64,000 nt of DNA from an uncultured Myroides sp. (GCA_913777665.1 CAJYTF010000034.1:1-64000); one strand, 5' to 3'. Shown: positions 1 through 9,568, counted from the first letter of the stretch. Made by a program: numbers and translations. The notes: a model not told the origin generated them from the sequence alone.

Positions 1-23
1 ATTATATTATTTAACATTTTGTT

Positions 24-629
24 ATGTTATTAAAAGCGTATAGTAACCTGCAGATAGAGGTTGGAACTGATGAAGCTGGCAGAGGTTGCCTTGCAGGTCC
101 GGTTACGGCTGCAGCCATTCTTGTTAACGATAAATTGGAAAATGAATTGATTAATGATTCTAAAAAACTGTCGATTGGTTCACGGAAAACTATGCGTTTG
201 TTTATTGAAGAACATAACAGTTTCTTTAGTATCGCTCATATTTTTGAAAGCAGAATTGATGAAATTAATATTTTGAACGCATCTATTGAAGCGATGCACA
301 AAGCTATTTCTACTTTGAGCTTTGAACCTGAATTCATTATTGTTGACGGAAACAGATTTAAACCTTACAAACAAATCCCTCACGAAACCATTATTAAGGG
401 CGACAGTAAGTATTTAAGTATCGCGGCGGCTTCTATTCTGGCAAAAACGTATCGCGACGACTATATGTTGCAACTGCATGAAGAATTCCCTATGTATGGT
501 TGGGACAGAAACATGGGGTATCCAACAAAAAAACATCGTGAAGCTATTTTAGAGTATGGTCCGTGTAAATACCACCGCAAAACATTCAAACTTTTACCGG
601 AACAACTAGTGTTGGATTTAAATAAATAA
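24..629 (+). CDS. rnhB: Ribonuclease HII
   Basis: A 201-residue type 2 RNase H that cleaves the RNA strand of RNA-DNA hybrids and single ribonucleotides in DNA, acting in the cytoplasm. The N-terminal signature [14 protein letters not shown] (residues 14-27) carries the first acidic metal ligands D16 and E17; a further acidic residue is in IIVDGN (about 107-112), and the conserved [12 protein letters not shown] block lies near 134-145. The length is normal for bacterial RNase HII. The ATG at 24 leaves little upstream sequence in the window, so the promoter is not visible. The gene converges on lipB and shares a hairpin terminator that begins at its stop codon. Confidence 0.95.
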   Translation: MLLKAYSNLQIEVGTDEAGRGCLAGPVTAAAILVNDKLENELINDSKKLSIGSRKTMRLFIEEHNSFFSIAHIFESRIDEINILNASIEAMHKAISTLSFEPEFIIVDGNRFKPYKQIPHETIIKGDSKYLSIAAASILAKTYRDDYMLQLHEEFPMYGWDRNMGYPTKKHREAILEYGPCKYHRKTFKLLPEQLVLDLNK

Positions 630-652
630 GGAGTGAAAATTCACTCCTTATT
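625..652. terminator. Bidirectional terminator between rnhB and lipB
   Basis: A perfect 12-bp inverted repeat (AATAAGGAGTGA, loop AAAT) lies between two convergent genes and overlaps the rnhB stop codon, so it probably serves both. Confidence 0.8.
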
Positions 653-655
653 ATA

Positions 656-1357
656 TTATAAAAATTCAGCTTCAAAAAGCTCTTTAAAATAATGTAGTAT
701 TTTTTGCTTTACTTCTTCTTCGTCTACCTTCTCAACTCCTAATTCAACATTTAAAGACGCTACTGCTTTACCACGAATACCGCACGGAATAATATTATCA
801 AAATATCCCAAATTGGTGTTTACATTCAACGCAAAACCATGCATAGTAACCCAGCGTGATGCGCGGACACCTAAGGCACAAATTTTTCGAGCAAACGGTG
901 TTCCAACATCTAACCAAACGCCGGTTTCGCCTTCGCTTCGTACACCTTTCAAGCCGTAATCGGCAATAGTTCTAATAATTACATCTTCTAAAAAACGCAA
1001 GTATTTATGAATATCAGTAAAAAAATTATCTAAATCTAAAATCGGATATCCAACAATTTGTCCAGGACCATGATAAGTAATATCTCCACCACGATTTATC
1101 TTATAAAAAGTAGCATCTTTTGCCGCCAGCTGTTCATCGTTCAACAGCAAATTTTCCAAATCACCACTTTTACCCAGTGTATAAACATGCGGATGTTCTA
1201 CAAACAAAAAATAGTTAGGTGTTTCTTTGGCATTTGCTTCGTCTTTACGGTTTTGCGATTTTATATCTAAAATTCCTTGAAACAATTCTTCCTGATAATC
1301 CCAGGTTTCTTTATAATCTTTTAATCCTAAATCTTGTATTTGAACTTTTTTATTCAT
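656..1357 (-). CDS. lipB: Octanoyl-[acyl carrier protein]:protein N-octanoyltransferase (LipB)
   Basis: LipB moves octanoate from acyl carrier protein onto lipoyl domains of 2-oxoacid dehydrogenases, the first step of endogenous lipoate synthesis. With the ATG at 1357 the product is 233 residues, the usual size. Family blocks visible are PHVYTLGKSG, RGGDITYHGPGQ, EGETGVW and ICALGVRASRWVTMHG; the last includes the lysine-containing active-site region, and IIPCGI holds the catalytic cysteine. A longer reading frame opens at 1474 but runs back through the upstream membrane gene, so the internal start is preferred. It lies 14 bp downstream of the Pmp3-like gene and is probably co-transcribed with it. 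Confidence 0.93.
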   Translation of the reverse strand: MNKKVQIQDLGLKDYKETWDYQEELFQGILDIKSQNRKDEANAKETPNYFLFVEHPHVYTLGKSGDLENLLLNDEQLAAKDATFYKINRGGDITYHGPGQIVGYPILDLDNFFTDIHKYLRFLEDVIIRTIADYGLKGVRSEGETGVWLDVGTPFARKICALGVRASRWVTMHGFALNVNTNLGYFDNIIPCGIRGKAVASLNVELGVEKVDEEEVKQKILHYFKELFEAEFL

Positions 1358-1371
1358 TGTTAATACTGTAT

Positions 1372-1536
1372 TTATCTGTTGTATTTGGGATTGTTTAATA
1401 TTACCAAAGCACCAATAACTCCCGGAACCCATCCTGCCAAAGTCAGCAAAAATACGATTATGATCGATCCGCATCCCTTATCAAAAACAGCAAAAGGCGG
1501 TAGAAAAATGGCTAATAAAACCCTCCAAAAACTCAT
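1372..1536 (-). CDS. YqaE/Pmp3-family small membrane protein
   Basis: A 54-residue hydrophobic protein with two membrane spans. It matches the YqaE/Pmp3 (UPF0057) family in the PPFAVFDKGCG turn and the following LLTLAGWVPGVIGALVIL segment. Family members are small inner-membrane proteins often linked to salt or cold stress; the molecular role is unsettled. The ATG at 1536 is chosen over the in-frame ATG at 1575 because a -7 promoter element lies at 1563-1570, which would put the longer start upstream of transcription. The gene sits just before lipB on the same strand. Confidence 0.85.
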   Translation of the reverse strand: MSFWRVLLAIFLPPFAVFDKGCGSIIIVFLLTLAGWVPGVIGALVILNNPKYNR

Positions 1537-1562
1537 AGTGTTTCCATTAATTAATATTCTTA

Positions 1563-1570
1563 CAAATTTA
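1563..1570 (-). promoter_or_regulatory. Bacteroidota -7 promoter element for Pmp3-like gene and lipB
   Basis: On the minus strand this reads TAAATTTG, matching TAnnTTTG, 27 bp before the chosen ATG at 1536. No clear -33 TTG was found. Confidence 0.55.
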
Positions 1571-1637
1571 ATCAATTAAAAATAATCGTGCATTTAAAAA
1601 TATTCAAACAAAACTTATCAATCAACTAAAAAATAAT

Positions 1638-1645
1638 TAATTTTG
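1638..1645 (+). promoter_or_regulatory. -7 promoter element for lysS
   Basis: TAATTTTG fits the TAnnTTTG consensus and is 28 bp upstream of the lysS ATG at 1674. Confidence 0.55.
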
Positions 1646-1673
1646 CAGGTTAAATAAAGAAAATATAAATTTT

Positions 1674-3374
1674 ATGCAACTTTCAGAACAAGAAATCATC
1701 AGAAGAGAAAAATTGGGCAAGTTACGTGAACTTGGCATCAATCCTTATCCCGCTAATTTGTTTCCGGTAGATCATACATCGAAGCAGATCAAGGAAACTT
1801 TTGAAGAAGGTAAGAAGGTTGTAACTGCCGGCAGATTAATGAGTGTGCGCGATCAAGGTAAAGCAAGTTTTGCTGAAATCCAGGATCAGGAAGGCAGAAT
1901 TCAGTTGTATTTAAACCGTGATGTTATTTGCACAGGCGATGACAAAACGTTATACAACACCGTTTTTAAAAAATTAACCGATTTAGGCGATTTTATTGGT
2001 ATTGAAGGCGAATTATTCACTACGCAAGTTGGTGCAAAATGTATCCGCGTAGAAAAATTTTCAATCCTTTCTAAAACATTGCGTCCGTTACCGTTGCCAA
2101 AAACCGATGAGGAAGGAAATGTCTTTGACGCCTTTACCGATCCGGAATTGCGTTACCGTATGCGTTATGTAGATTTAATTGTGAATCCACTTAACAAAGA
2201 AATTTTTATAAAACGCACCAAGTTATACAACGCCATGCGATCGTTTTTTAACGACCGTGGTTATTTAGAAGTTGATACTCCGGTTTTACAATCGATTCCT
2301 GGTGGTGCAGCGGCACGTCCGTTTATTACACATCACAACGCGTTAGACATTCCGTTATACATGCGTATTGCAAACGAATTGTACCTAAAACGTTTGATTG
2401 TTGGTGGTTTTGAAGGAGTTTACGAGTTTTCTAAAAATTTCCGAAACGAAGGAATGGACAGAACGCACAATCCGGAATTTACGGCAATGGAAATTTACGT
2501 TGCCTATAAAGATTACAATTGGATGATGGAGTTTACCGAGCAATTGTTAGAACATTGTGCCATTGCGGTTAACGGAACTAGCGAAGCTACTTTTGGCGAA
2601 CATAAAATCAACTTTAAAGCACCGTACCAACGCGTAACCATGCGCCAGGCGATTATTGATTTTACCGGATTTGATATTGATGGAAAAACCGAAGACGAAA
2701 TTCGTGAAGCTGCTAAAAACATGGGTATTGCTGTTGATGATACCATGGGTAAAGGAAAATTGATCGATGAAATTTTTGGTGAGAAATGTGAAGGAAACTA
2801 TATTCAGCCGACATTTATTACCGATTATCCTAAAGAAATGTCGCCACTTACCAAAGAACACCGCGATAACCCTGAATTAACCGAGCGTTTTGAATTGATG
2901 GTTTGTGGTAAAGAAATTGCCAATTCATATTCAGAATTAAATGACCCTATTGATCAGCGTGAGCGTTTTGAAGATCAGTTAAAATTATCTGAAAAAGGCG
3001 ACGATGAAGCCGGACAATTTATAGATGAGGATTTCTTGCGTGCATTAGAATTCGGAATGCCGCCAACTGGTGGTTTGGGTATTGGTATGGATCGATTGAT
3101 TATGTTTTTAACTAACAACCCGTCAATACAAGAAGTGTTGTTTTTCCCGCAAATGCGCCCAGAAAAAGCTGCACCTGCTTATGAATTAACCGATGACGAA
3201 AAAATTATCATCAGCATTTTAGAAGCCAATCAAAACAGATTGTCTATTGCGGCTTTAAAAGAACAAGCAGCACTAAGCGGTAAAAAATGGGACAAAGCCA
3301 TGAAAGCATTAGCTTCATATAACTTAACCAAAGTGGTTACAGAAAACGAAGAAAAAGTAGTGGAGTTTGTTTAG
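1674..3374 (+). CDS. lysS: Lysyl-tRNA synthetase, class II
   Basis: A 566-residue cytoplasmic enzyme that charges tRNA-Lys with lysine using ATP. An N-terminal OB-fold anticodon-binding domain (about 50-150) precedes the class II catalytic core. Motif 1 is near LYNAMRSFFNDRGYLEVDTP, motif 2 is FRNEGMDRTHNPEFT, and motif 3 is GLGIGMDRLIM. About 60 residues follow motif 3 beyond the E. coli length (roughly 505-566, from EKAAPAYELTDDEK on); this looks like the helical C-terminal extension common in Bacteroidota lysyl-tRNA synthetases. It has its own promoter and a strong terminator. Confidence 0.96.
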   Translation: MQLSEQEIIRREKLGKLRELGINPYPANLFPVDHTSKQIKETFEEGKKVVTAGRLMSVRDQGKASFAEIQDQEGRIQLYLNRDVICTGDDKTLYNTVFKKLTDLGDFIGIEGELFTTQVGAKCIRVEKFSILSKTLRPLPLPKTDEEGNVFDAFTDPELRYRMRYVDLIVNPLNKEIFIKRTKLYNAMRSFFNDRGYLEVDTPVLQSIPGGAAARPFITHHNALDIPLYMRIANELYLKRLIVGGFEGVYEFSKNFRNEGMDRTHNPEFTAMEIYVAYKDYNWMMEFTEQLLEHCAIAVNGTSEATFGEHKINFKAPYQRVTMRQAIIDFTGFDIDGKTEDEIREAAKNMGIAVDDTMGKGKLIDEIFGEKCEGNYIQPTFITDYPKEMSPLTKEHRDNPELTERFELMVCGKEIANSYSELNDPIDQRERFEDQLKLSEKGDDEAGQFIDEDFLRALEFGMPPTGGLGIGMDRLIMFLTNNPSIQEVLFFPQMRPEKAAPAYELTDDEKIIISILEANQNRLSIAALKEQAALSGKKWDKAMKALASYNLTKVVTENEEKVVEFV

Positions 3375-3404
3375 ATAAAATTAAAGCAATAATATATAAA
3401 ACAA

Positions 3405-3435
3405 ACAGGGTTTGACTTAATCAGTCAAACCCTGT
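3405..3435. terminator. Terminator between lysS and the frameshifted NTase/HEPN gene
   Basis: A perfect 13-bp stem, ACAGGGTTTGACT, with loop TAATC. The genes on either side converge on it. Confidence 0.85.
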
Positions 3436-3495
3436 CTTATTACAGCACTTTCAAAAAAGTAATTTGAATTTAGGACAAAGAAAATTCAGTTGTCT

Positions 3496-5072
3496 TTAAC
3501 TTGCACTTAAGACCTTATTTACAGACTGTGTAAGACTATCAACCAGCAAGCCTAATATCTCATCCATCAACTTAAGATCTTTTTTTGAAGCACGTGCGAA
3601 ATCATGACTAAACTGCAAGCGATGCTTTATGAAACCAAAAAAGTTTTTTTCGTTGTATTTACCAAACATAAACTCAACCTTTTCCAGCTCCGGCTCAAGA
3701 TGTACAATAAGCTTCCACAAAATGAAGGGTGTAGCATAATTGGGCAAATATGAAGATTTTGAGAAAACCAGCGTACGAAAGACCCTCATAAGCGTATGGT
3801 TAAACAAAAGCTCTGCACCTTCACTATTTTTCTTACCATTTTTGCGCAGAGCCAAATAACTTTCGTATAATACTTTTGCAGACCGGAAATAGTACTCCAA
3901 ATCGGGATAGCACTTAACATGTGGGTCTTCCCAATGTATCTGCGGATATACCGCAAATTGGTGCACCCTATTTTTGGGCTGCATTATCTCTTTGAAAAAC
4001 GCCTGATGCTGAAACAAATTTTTCTGTATCCAAATACGGGAATGACCAATAATAACCACCTCAACATTTTCACCCAGCTTTGCGGTTACAGACTGCTGCA
4101 TAGAACTGAGAACCACGGAACCCAGCCCCTCACCAACCAAAAGCAAATAATAAATAGACTGTACAGATCCAATTATTTTATCAAACAAGTATATCTCCTC
4201 CACAGGCTTTATGCGTAAAATTTGAGAGACAATCTTTGTCTGTTCATCTTCATTAGCTACATAGTCCATAAGCTTAAAGCCATGTTCCGGCACAATTGTT
4301 TTAATCGCCTTTCTTAGTTCTAAAAAACGTTTAGAAACCAGATGGTACAATTTACCTTCGCATTCAATTAAAGCATTAACCAAGTCGTCATTAAAATAAT
4401 CCTCGTCTTCTTCTGCACATTGCACTGCTCTTTCCAGCTCACTTATCAAAAAGAATTCGGTTTCATTTTTTTTCACAAATAAAGAGGCTAATTCAGGCTC
4501 AACCAATATCAGCCTATTGATACTCTGGTGTAAATTTTTAAAATTCAGATTTCGACCGAAATAAAGCAGTTCCAACTGGAAAATATCGTATTCGTATACC
4601 GAATTTAATATTAGGACCGTACCTAATTGCGACGAATAATTCTTCATGCGGCTGCTCTCTGAAAACAGCAGGTCGTGATCATGATGAAACCGCTCTGTAT
4701 ACTGCCTGTATTTCTTTTTACAGCTGCTCCAAGATCCATCTGAACAACCAATACCATCTGCATTACTATACAGCACTGCCGGCTTGCGACAGTATGCCAT
4801 ACTGAACGGATTACCAATTGACAAGTTGCTTTCAAGCGTAAACCCATCCGTAACATTTATAAACAAGCCATAGTTTATATAAGCGCTTGCGATCCATTTT
4901 TTGACTCAACAAGTTTTACATCTAATTTACTAACCAAAACGATTAAGAGTTGTGAAATACCATTGTCTGTGGGGTAATAAAAAATACCGGCTATTGCGAA
5001 TTCTGCTATCAGCTGGCGAAGGCTTTTTTGCAATGCCGGATCTAATTCTGAAGTAATTTTAACTGTATTCAT
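3496..5072 (-). pseudogene. Tandem nucleotidyltransferase-like/HEPN-like protein, copy 1, frameshifted
   Basis: This is a paralogue of the intact 542-residue protein at 27577-29205, split over two frames. The N-terminal part runs 5072 to 4878 (MNTVKITSEL onward) and the rest from about 4900 to 3496. The frames meet at an A6 run on the coding strand (4897-4902); a -1 shift joins LVSKLDVKLVES to KWIASAY and restores alignment to the paralogue. By pattern it holds two degenerate NTase-like regions (LLIVLVSK; IYLFDKIIGSVQSIYYLLLV) and a C-terminal helical HEPN-like part (MRVFRTLVFSKSSYLPNYA). The GSxAxG catalytic motif of active NTases is missing. It could be a pseudogene, a sequencing indel or a programmed frameshift. 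The HTH gene at 5497 is divergent. Confidence 0.6.
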
Positions 5073-5098
5073 AACATTCAATTTTAAAGATTTGAACA

Positions 5099-5106
5099 CA
5101 AACTTA
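5099..5106 (-). promoter_or_regulatory. -7 promoter element for NTase/HEPN copy 1
   Basis: On the minus strand this reads TAAGTTTG, a full TAnnTTTG match, 27 bp upstream of the ATG at 5072. GGATA repeats lie immediately upstream. Confidence 0.5.
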
Positions 5107-5119
5107 AAATGTAGCAAAA

Positions 5120-5175
5120 GGATATAAAATTCGACTACGGGATAAAAAATCCGCTACAGTGGGATATTTTAGAAT
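5120..5175. repeat. Three GGATA direct repeats upstream of NTase/HEPN copy 1 (candidate operator)
   Basis: GGATA occurs at 5120, 5140 and 5162 (spacings 20 and 22 bp), each followed by an AT-rich stretch and an ATTC/ATCC/GAAT-like end, with CTAC before the second and third. Similar arrays occur at 29874 and 30498 beside copy 2 of the module. Confidence 0.55.
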
Positions 5176-5466
5176 AGTATAGCAGGACCTTTAATGATAA
5201 TTACGTACTTATTTATTCCTATGAAGTTATTTTTATTATATTAGCTCTATACTATTTGTAAACTAAAAAACACTGTCTGAAAATTTACCTGCCTTCAGAT
5301 ACAAAACCCTGTTTTTTATTCTGCCTTTTACGTTTTTTAACTAAAAAGCATTTCATATACTAAGGTAGCCTTTGCTATGCTTTATCTATGGAGTATCCTC
5401 CCAGTACCTATTTAGAAAATTTTTCGGTTTGCACTTTAGACTTTATTTCCTAAATTTTATTAAATT
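5176..5466. other. Intergenic region between divergent module genes
   Basis: About 290 bp of AT-rich sequence between the GGATA array and the HTH promoter. I see no credible coding region or RNA gene here. Confidence 0.5.
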
Positions 5467-5474
5467 TACATTTA
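5467..5474 (+). promoter_or_regulatory. -7-like element for HTH gene, copy 1
   Basis: TACATTTA differs from TAnnTTTG only in the last base and lies 23 bp upstream of the ATG at 5497. Confidence 0.4.
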
Positions 5475-5496
5475 CGATAAACCAAATTAGAATGCC

Positions 5497-5904
5497 ATGG
5501 AACAGAAAATTCACGAAGGACGCAATGTAAAACGATTCAGGGAAATGCTGGGTATTAAACAAGACGCCCTGGCTTACGAACTTGGCGAAGACTGGAACCA
5601 GAAGAAAGTATCTATACTTGAGCAAAAGGAAACCATAGACGAAACCCTTTTAGAGCAGATTGCAGCCGTACTTAAAATTCCCGCAGAAGCCATACAGAAT
5701 TTTGATGAAGAGAAAGCTGTAAACTTAATTTCTTGCAACTTCTCTGACAACGCGATGTTTAATAATAGAATTGAGGTACAAAACAATAATCCTATTGATC
5801 AAATAATACAACTGCACGAAGAAAAAATTGCCTTATACGAGCGTATGCTTAAAGAAAAAGAAGAAATGATGTTGCGCTTGGAAAAACTAATAAACAGCAA
5901 ATAA
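5497..5904 (+). CDS. XRE-like HTH regulator with C-terminal coiled coil, copy 1
   Basis: A 135-residue protein with an N-terminal XRE-type helix-turn-helix (about 8-65, including RNVKRFREMLGIKQDALAYE) and a charged C-terminal helix (about 105-133, EKIALYERMLKEKEEMMLRL) likely to form a coiled coil. It is a close paralogue of the protein at 30631-31050; both start MEQKIH, share GRNVKRFREMLGIKQ and end in the same coiled coil. It is divergent from the frameshifted NTase/HEPN-like gene, as the other copy is divergent from its module. That arrangement suggests it controls the module and possibly itself. The DNA target is not known; the GGATA repeats are the natural candidate. Confidence 0.8.
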   Translation: MEQKIHEGRNVKRFREMLGIKQDALAYELGEDWNQKKVSILEQKETIDETLLEQIAAVLKIPAEAIQNFDEEKAVNLISCNFSDNAMFNNRIEVQNNNPIDQIIQLHEEKIALYERMLKEKEEMMLRLEKLINSK

Positions 5905-5952
5905 ACGGCTAAAAATGTGCCGCAACCAGCATGTATACAAGCTTGTAATAAC

Positions 5953-5982
5953 AAAACCCTCTGCTGATTGGCGGAGGGTTTT
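5953..5982. terminator. Terminator after HTH copy 1
   Basis: A 12-bp stem (AAAACCCTCTGC against GCGGAGGGTTTT, one G-U pair) followed by T residues. It may also serve the converging gene that ends at 6003. Confidence 0.8.
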
Positions 5983-6002
5983 ATTTGAAACAATGTTTTT
6001 AA

Positions 6003-7671
6003 TTACTTTACAATTAATTTATGTGTTTTAACTTCTTTATTTTTTAACGAAACTTTTAAAACATAAGTACCTTTAGCCAAGCCTTCAACCGAACCAGTAG
6101 GTTGATTTCCTTTGACTACAAGTTTTCCTGACAAATCAAACAGTTCCCAGTTTTGAATTTCATTATTTGCACTATCAATTACAAAAGAACTATTTGTTGG
6201 ATTAGGATATACTGAAAATTCATTAACCATCAAAGCGTTACTTTCTGCACCTATCACAGAATTTAACCTTACTGGTCCCTCTGACCATTCTATTAAAGCT
6301 GGTTTAGATGCTACACAATTTTCTATTACTGCCAAATAATTTGATCCATTCCCTATTTCTGTATTTGGTAATAACGTTATACTTTCACCTGCCTTCATTG
6401 TTATATCTTTATTATTTATACTATAATTAGACTGCGTAACAATTGTATTTACTGCATGATAGGTATAGTTTGTATTACTTTCAGGTACTGTTAACAGAAT
6501 ATTACTTATACAATTAGCACTATGCCGAGGAAACAATTGAGGCAGCCCTTTTGTTGAAATAGATCCGCTTAAAAATACACTTGCGGAATTAACAGATGAG
6601 CCAAGATATGTATTGGTTGGATTACTGATTTTACCAATGTAACCTGCTCCATTTCTGTTATAATAAATATCATTGTCATTATATCTTTGAAGTTGTCCTG
6701 TTTCTAAATTTGATGACTGAAAGATTTGATGTCCTGGCATAACACTACCTAAACTTGCACTTGGCAAATCCCACACATGAATTTGATGGAACGGAAAATT
6801 TAAGCTAGACAAAGATGTATATAATAACGTTCCATCTTTATTAAATTCTGCACTCATTTTTTCACATTGATTACAGGTAAACATATAGAAATAATTATTA
6901 GTTATTAACCCCATAGCGCTATCGAAAGAATAGACGTTTGACAAATAATTACTTGGGGAATGGTCAACCCCTATTACAAGTAAAGAATTAAAACTTGCAG
7001 TAACATTCATTAAAGGAGATGCTTTAATATAAAACGGACCATTTACTGTTATTTGTAAACTACTTATAACAGGCACGCTATTCAATCCCGTACTATCAAA
7101 CAAATAAGCCAATAAATCATTATGCGTACCAACCAATATCCAAAAATCGGTACCGTTTGTGTGTGGTACTGCCGTTACCGCTCCGGTAGTTATAAGGTTA
7201 CCATTATTATAACACCGGTACATTTTTTATTGCCGGATCAACATCTCCTAACCGCTGCCCAGTACTAACTAAACTTCCTAACGACATATCTACCAAAGAA
7301 TAGGCAATGTACGATTGGTTATTATAAGGATCAGCTGTTGTAAAAACATAATACTTATCTGTATTTACAATGCTTTGTATAATTAATACCTGCCCGCTGT
7401 TTACCGTGCCTGTTAAACCTGTACCGTTGGGCATTATATTATGGTCGCGATCCCAAATGGTCATACCATCGGTATAAAACAATAAATTACCTTGAGCGTC
7501 GCTTACACTGCCGCAGGCTTCGGGTGCCTTCATGGCACTGTTAGTTAACGCTACAGGTGTACCTGTAAAATTAACCGCAGCCTTGTCACCAAAATACCAG
7601 TTGTCGTTTTCGCCCTGCGAGTTGGCAGAAAGCCCCAAGAACAGTATAAAAATTATATATATATTTTTCAT
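6003..7671 (-). pseudogene. Type IX-secreted protein with C-terminal sorting domain, frameshifted
   Basis: Two overlapping frames (7671-7207 and 7223-6003) make one protein of about 550 residues. The first has a signal peptide (MKNIYIIFILFLGLSANSQG) and a repeat-type N-domain (WYFGDKAAVNF, GNLLFYTDGMTIWD); the second continues it with NNGNLITTGAVTAVPH. The last 70 or so residues (VYPNPTNSSFVI ... GTYVLKVSLKNKEVKTHKLIVK) form a type A sorting domain that directs export by the type IX system. The frame is lost after KNVPVL, near 7207-7215, in a TATAAT stretch; two missing bases would restore it. It may be a true pseudogene or an assembly error. Surface or secreted role; substrate unknown. Confidence 0.7.
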
Positions 7672-7679
7672 AACCGCTC

Positions 7680-8408
7680 TTATTTAGTTGCTTTACTTTC
7701 TAAGGCTTCTATGCGCTTTTGCAGTTCTATGCTGTAAAGGGTTAGTTCTTCTACTTTTTTAAGCAGTAAAATGTTCATTTCTTTTAGTTCTATACCGTTT
7801 TAAATAGCTTCTGCAGTTGAAGGCACTTCGGGTAAATGCCTGTTTTGTTTTATAAACTGTTCTACCTGGGTTAACGGCATTAAGTTATAGTCCGGTTCAA
7901 AAACGTAATCTGCCCAGCCGTTGTTTGCCGCAATGTCTACCTTAATTTTCTCGGTATGTATGCCGTCTTTAACAAACAAACGGTAGTCTGCACAATCCGC
8001 ACAGTCTATAATTTTATCCGTTCCCATTCCTATCTTATTAAAAATAGAAACTAGAGACTTATTAGCTATAGAACCGATATATAGAGCTGGTGTAGAAAGC
8101 AGAATAGGATTACCCCCAGAAAGACTTGCCCAATAATTAAACTCTCTCGTAGCAATCTTATGACTTGGCTGACCTCCCCAAGTTATACCTGAATAAAAAT
8201 TCACATCAATATCATAAGCTGTATTTCCTGGTTATAGCCCTACATTCCCTGACACATTAAGACGGTCATTATTTGATGTTGTACCAATACTCACTTTTCC
8301 TGTTCGTGAAATATCTCCTGTAGTGTTGTTTGCACCTGTCCATTGTTGCGCAAACATTAAAGACGACCCCATAAGGGTTAATATCAATGTAAAAATTTTG
8401 TTTTTCAT
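7680..8408 (-). pseudogene. Endosialidase-chaperone-like surface protein broken by two in-frame TAA stops
   Basis: A single frame from the ATG at 8408 to the TAA at 7680 gives about 242 codons, interrupted by TAA at 8232-8234 and 7800-7802. It starts with a signal peptide (MKNKIFTLILTLMGSSLMFA) and ISRTGKVSIGTTSNNDRLNV. It ends in the block common to flavobacterial tail-fibre/wall-anchor-like proteins: DYVFEPDYNLMPL, RHLPEVPS, then after the second stop NGIELKEMNILLLKKVEELT. Both stops fall where relatives usually keep a residue such as Gln or Lys, so each could be a single substitution. The stretch 8204-7800 alone looks like an ORF but is only the middle of the gene. Just upstream of the type IX gene on the same strand. 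Confidence 0.72.
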
Positions 8409-8490
8409 GTTTAAAAATGTATTTTAAGTTAAGTATTATAAATATAAATTTTATTTTAACATAAATTAACAAAATATAAAACAAAACAAA

Positions 8491-8520
8491 AAAAACGCTA
8501 CCTGTTAAAGTAGCGTTTTT
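8491..8520 (-). terminator. Terminator after lipoprotein gene
   Basis: An 11-bp perfect stem (AAAAACGCTAC and its complement) with an extended T run on the minus strand, 20 bp past the stop of the gene ending at 8540. Confidence 0.8.
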
Positions 8521-8539
8521 AAATATTAAATTTTAAACT

Positions 8540-9490
8540 TTATTTTTTAATTTTCAAAATTTGAGTACTTTTTAAGTTTTTGAAATTTTTGATTTGCTTT
8601 GCATCAAAACCATTCAAAATATTGCCCATTTTAGGTTTTTGAACTAACTGATTTGCTCCAGCTTGGTAGTTTCCATTCCAAAACAGCTTAGCACTTTCTC
8701 CGCTATTTTCACCGGTAGCATCACTAGTATAGTTCCCAGTCCCTAACCAAGGTGGCTGTTGTGTCATCCAATTTTGTGGAACTGTGTTTCCTGTTCCTGC
8801 AAAAGTATAAGTTACATCATTCATTTCGAAAGCATCATTACCATCAATCACTACATAACCTCCATATAGTATCAAGGTGCCTGAACCTTCATTTGGAAAT
8901 GCTGTCTCTCCACTAGATTTTTTTGGAACATACATATATGTTACGAATTGATGTAAAGGATCATCATTACCATCAACAGCTGTAGATGTAGAAGCCATAG
9001 CCCACAAATTAAACTTATCACCTGTATTTTGGTCCGTAAAATCTACAATTGCACCAGCTTTAGCATGAACAATAAATACGGTTGCGTCAACTGGATAAGA
9101 TTTACCACCATACTCAATTCTATTACCCGTTGGTTCTACTGGCTCTTCTTCTTCTAAAACTTTAAATTTAAAATTAGCCGTAAAGTTATCCATTGTAGCA
9201 ATTACAGAGTGGTCACCTGTTTTAACGGGTGTATACGTTTTACCCGGTATATTGGTACCGTTTATTCTAAATTTTGTAGTAGCAGTTACATCTACCCCAT
9301 TAAGCATTGCTTTAAATTCAAAAACATCACCTACGTATTTAGCGTCGTCCGGATTTGCTTGTTCCGCAGTAAATTTTTGTTCTTCTGGCTTTTCAGGACC
9401 ATCTGGTTTTGTACCGTTATCTACATATTCCACACATGAATTTAAACTAAATACAGCTAGTAGAAAAAAGAGTAGTTTATTAATTTTCAT
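8540..9490 (-). CDS. Putative outer-surface lipoprotein, function unknown
   Basis: A 316-residue lipoprotein. The signal peptide ends in a lipobox, FSLNSC, with C19 as the lipid-modified cysteine. The linker (DNGTKPDGPEKPEEQK) is acidic and proline-rich, like exported Bacteroidota lipoproteins. A domain at about 40-110 (FRINGTNIPG, DHSVIATMDNFTANFKFKV) resembles an immunoglobulin-like beta-sandwich; the second half is rich in Gly, Asn, Thr and aromatics and predicted all-beta. I do not recognise the family. The frame is long and clean, with its own terminator. It is not obviously in an operon. Confidence 0.75.
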   Translation of the reverse strand: MKINKLLFFLLAVFSLNSCVEYVDNGTKPDGPEKPEEQKFTAEQANPDDAKYVGDVFEFKAMLNGVDVTATTKFRINGTNIPGKTYTPVKTGDHSVIATMDNFTANFKFKVLEEEEPVEPTGNRIEYGGKSYPVDATVFIVHAKAGAIVDFTDQNTGDKFNLWAMASTSTAVDGNDDPLHQFVTYMYVPKKSSGETAFPNEGSGTLILYGGYVVIDGNDAFEMNDVTYTFAGTGNTVPQNWMTQQPPWLGTGNYTSDATGENSGESAKLFWNGNYQAGANQLVQKPKMGNILNGFDAKQIKNFKNLKSTQILKIKK

Positions 9491-9568
9491 AAAGTAATTG
9501 TTTTAAATATTTGTAATTAAACCCCTAAAGTATAAAAAAAAAGTATTGGTGTTAAAAAATTAACACAT

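Noticed and set aside
1379..1579. Plus-strand frame over the Pmp3-like gene
   Set aside because: It is the antisense shadow of a recognisable membrane protein and has no features of its own.
5120..5175. GGATA direct repeats as a CRISPR array
   Set aside because: Repeats are too short (5-6 conserved bases), spacing 20-22 bp is too small, and no Cas genes are present; operator repeats fit better.
7800..8204. Treating 7800-8204 as an independent 134-aa gene
   Set aside because: It lacks its own signal peptide and ends; conserved sequence continues in the same frame on both sides of TAA codons, so it is part of one broken gene.
7800..8234. Reassigned TAA codon (stop read as Gln) in this organism
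   Set aside because: Many intact genes in the window end in TAA with good terminators, so TAA is a normal stop.
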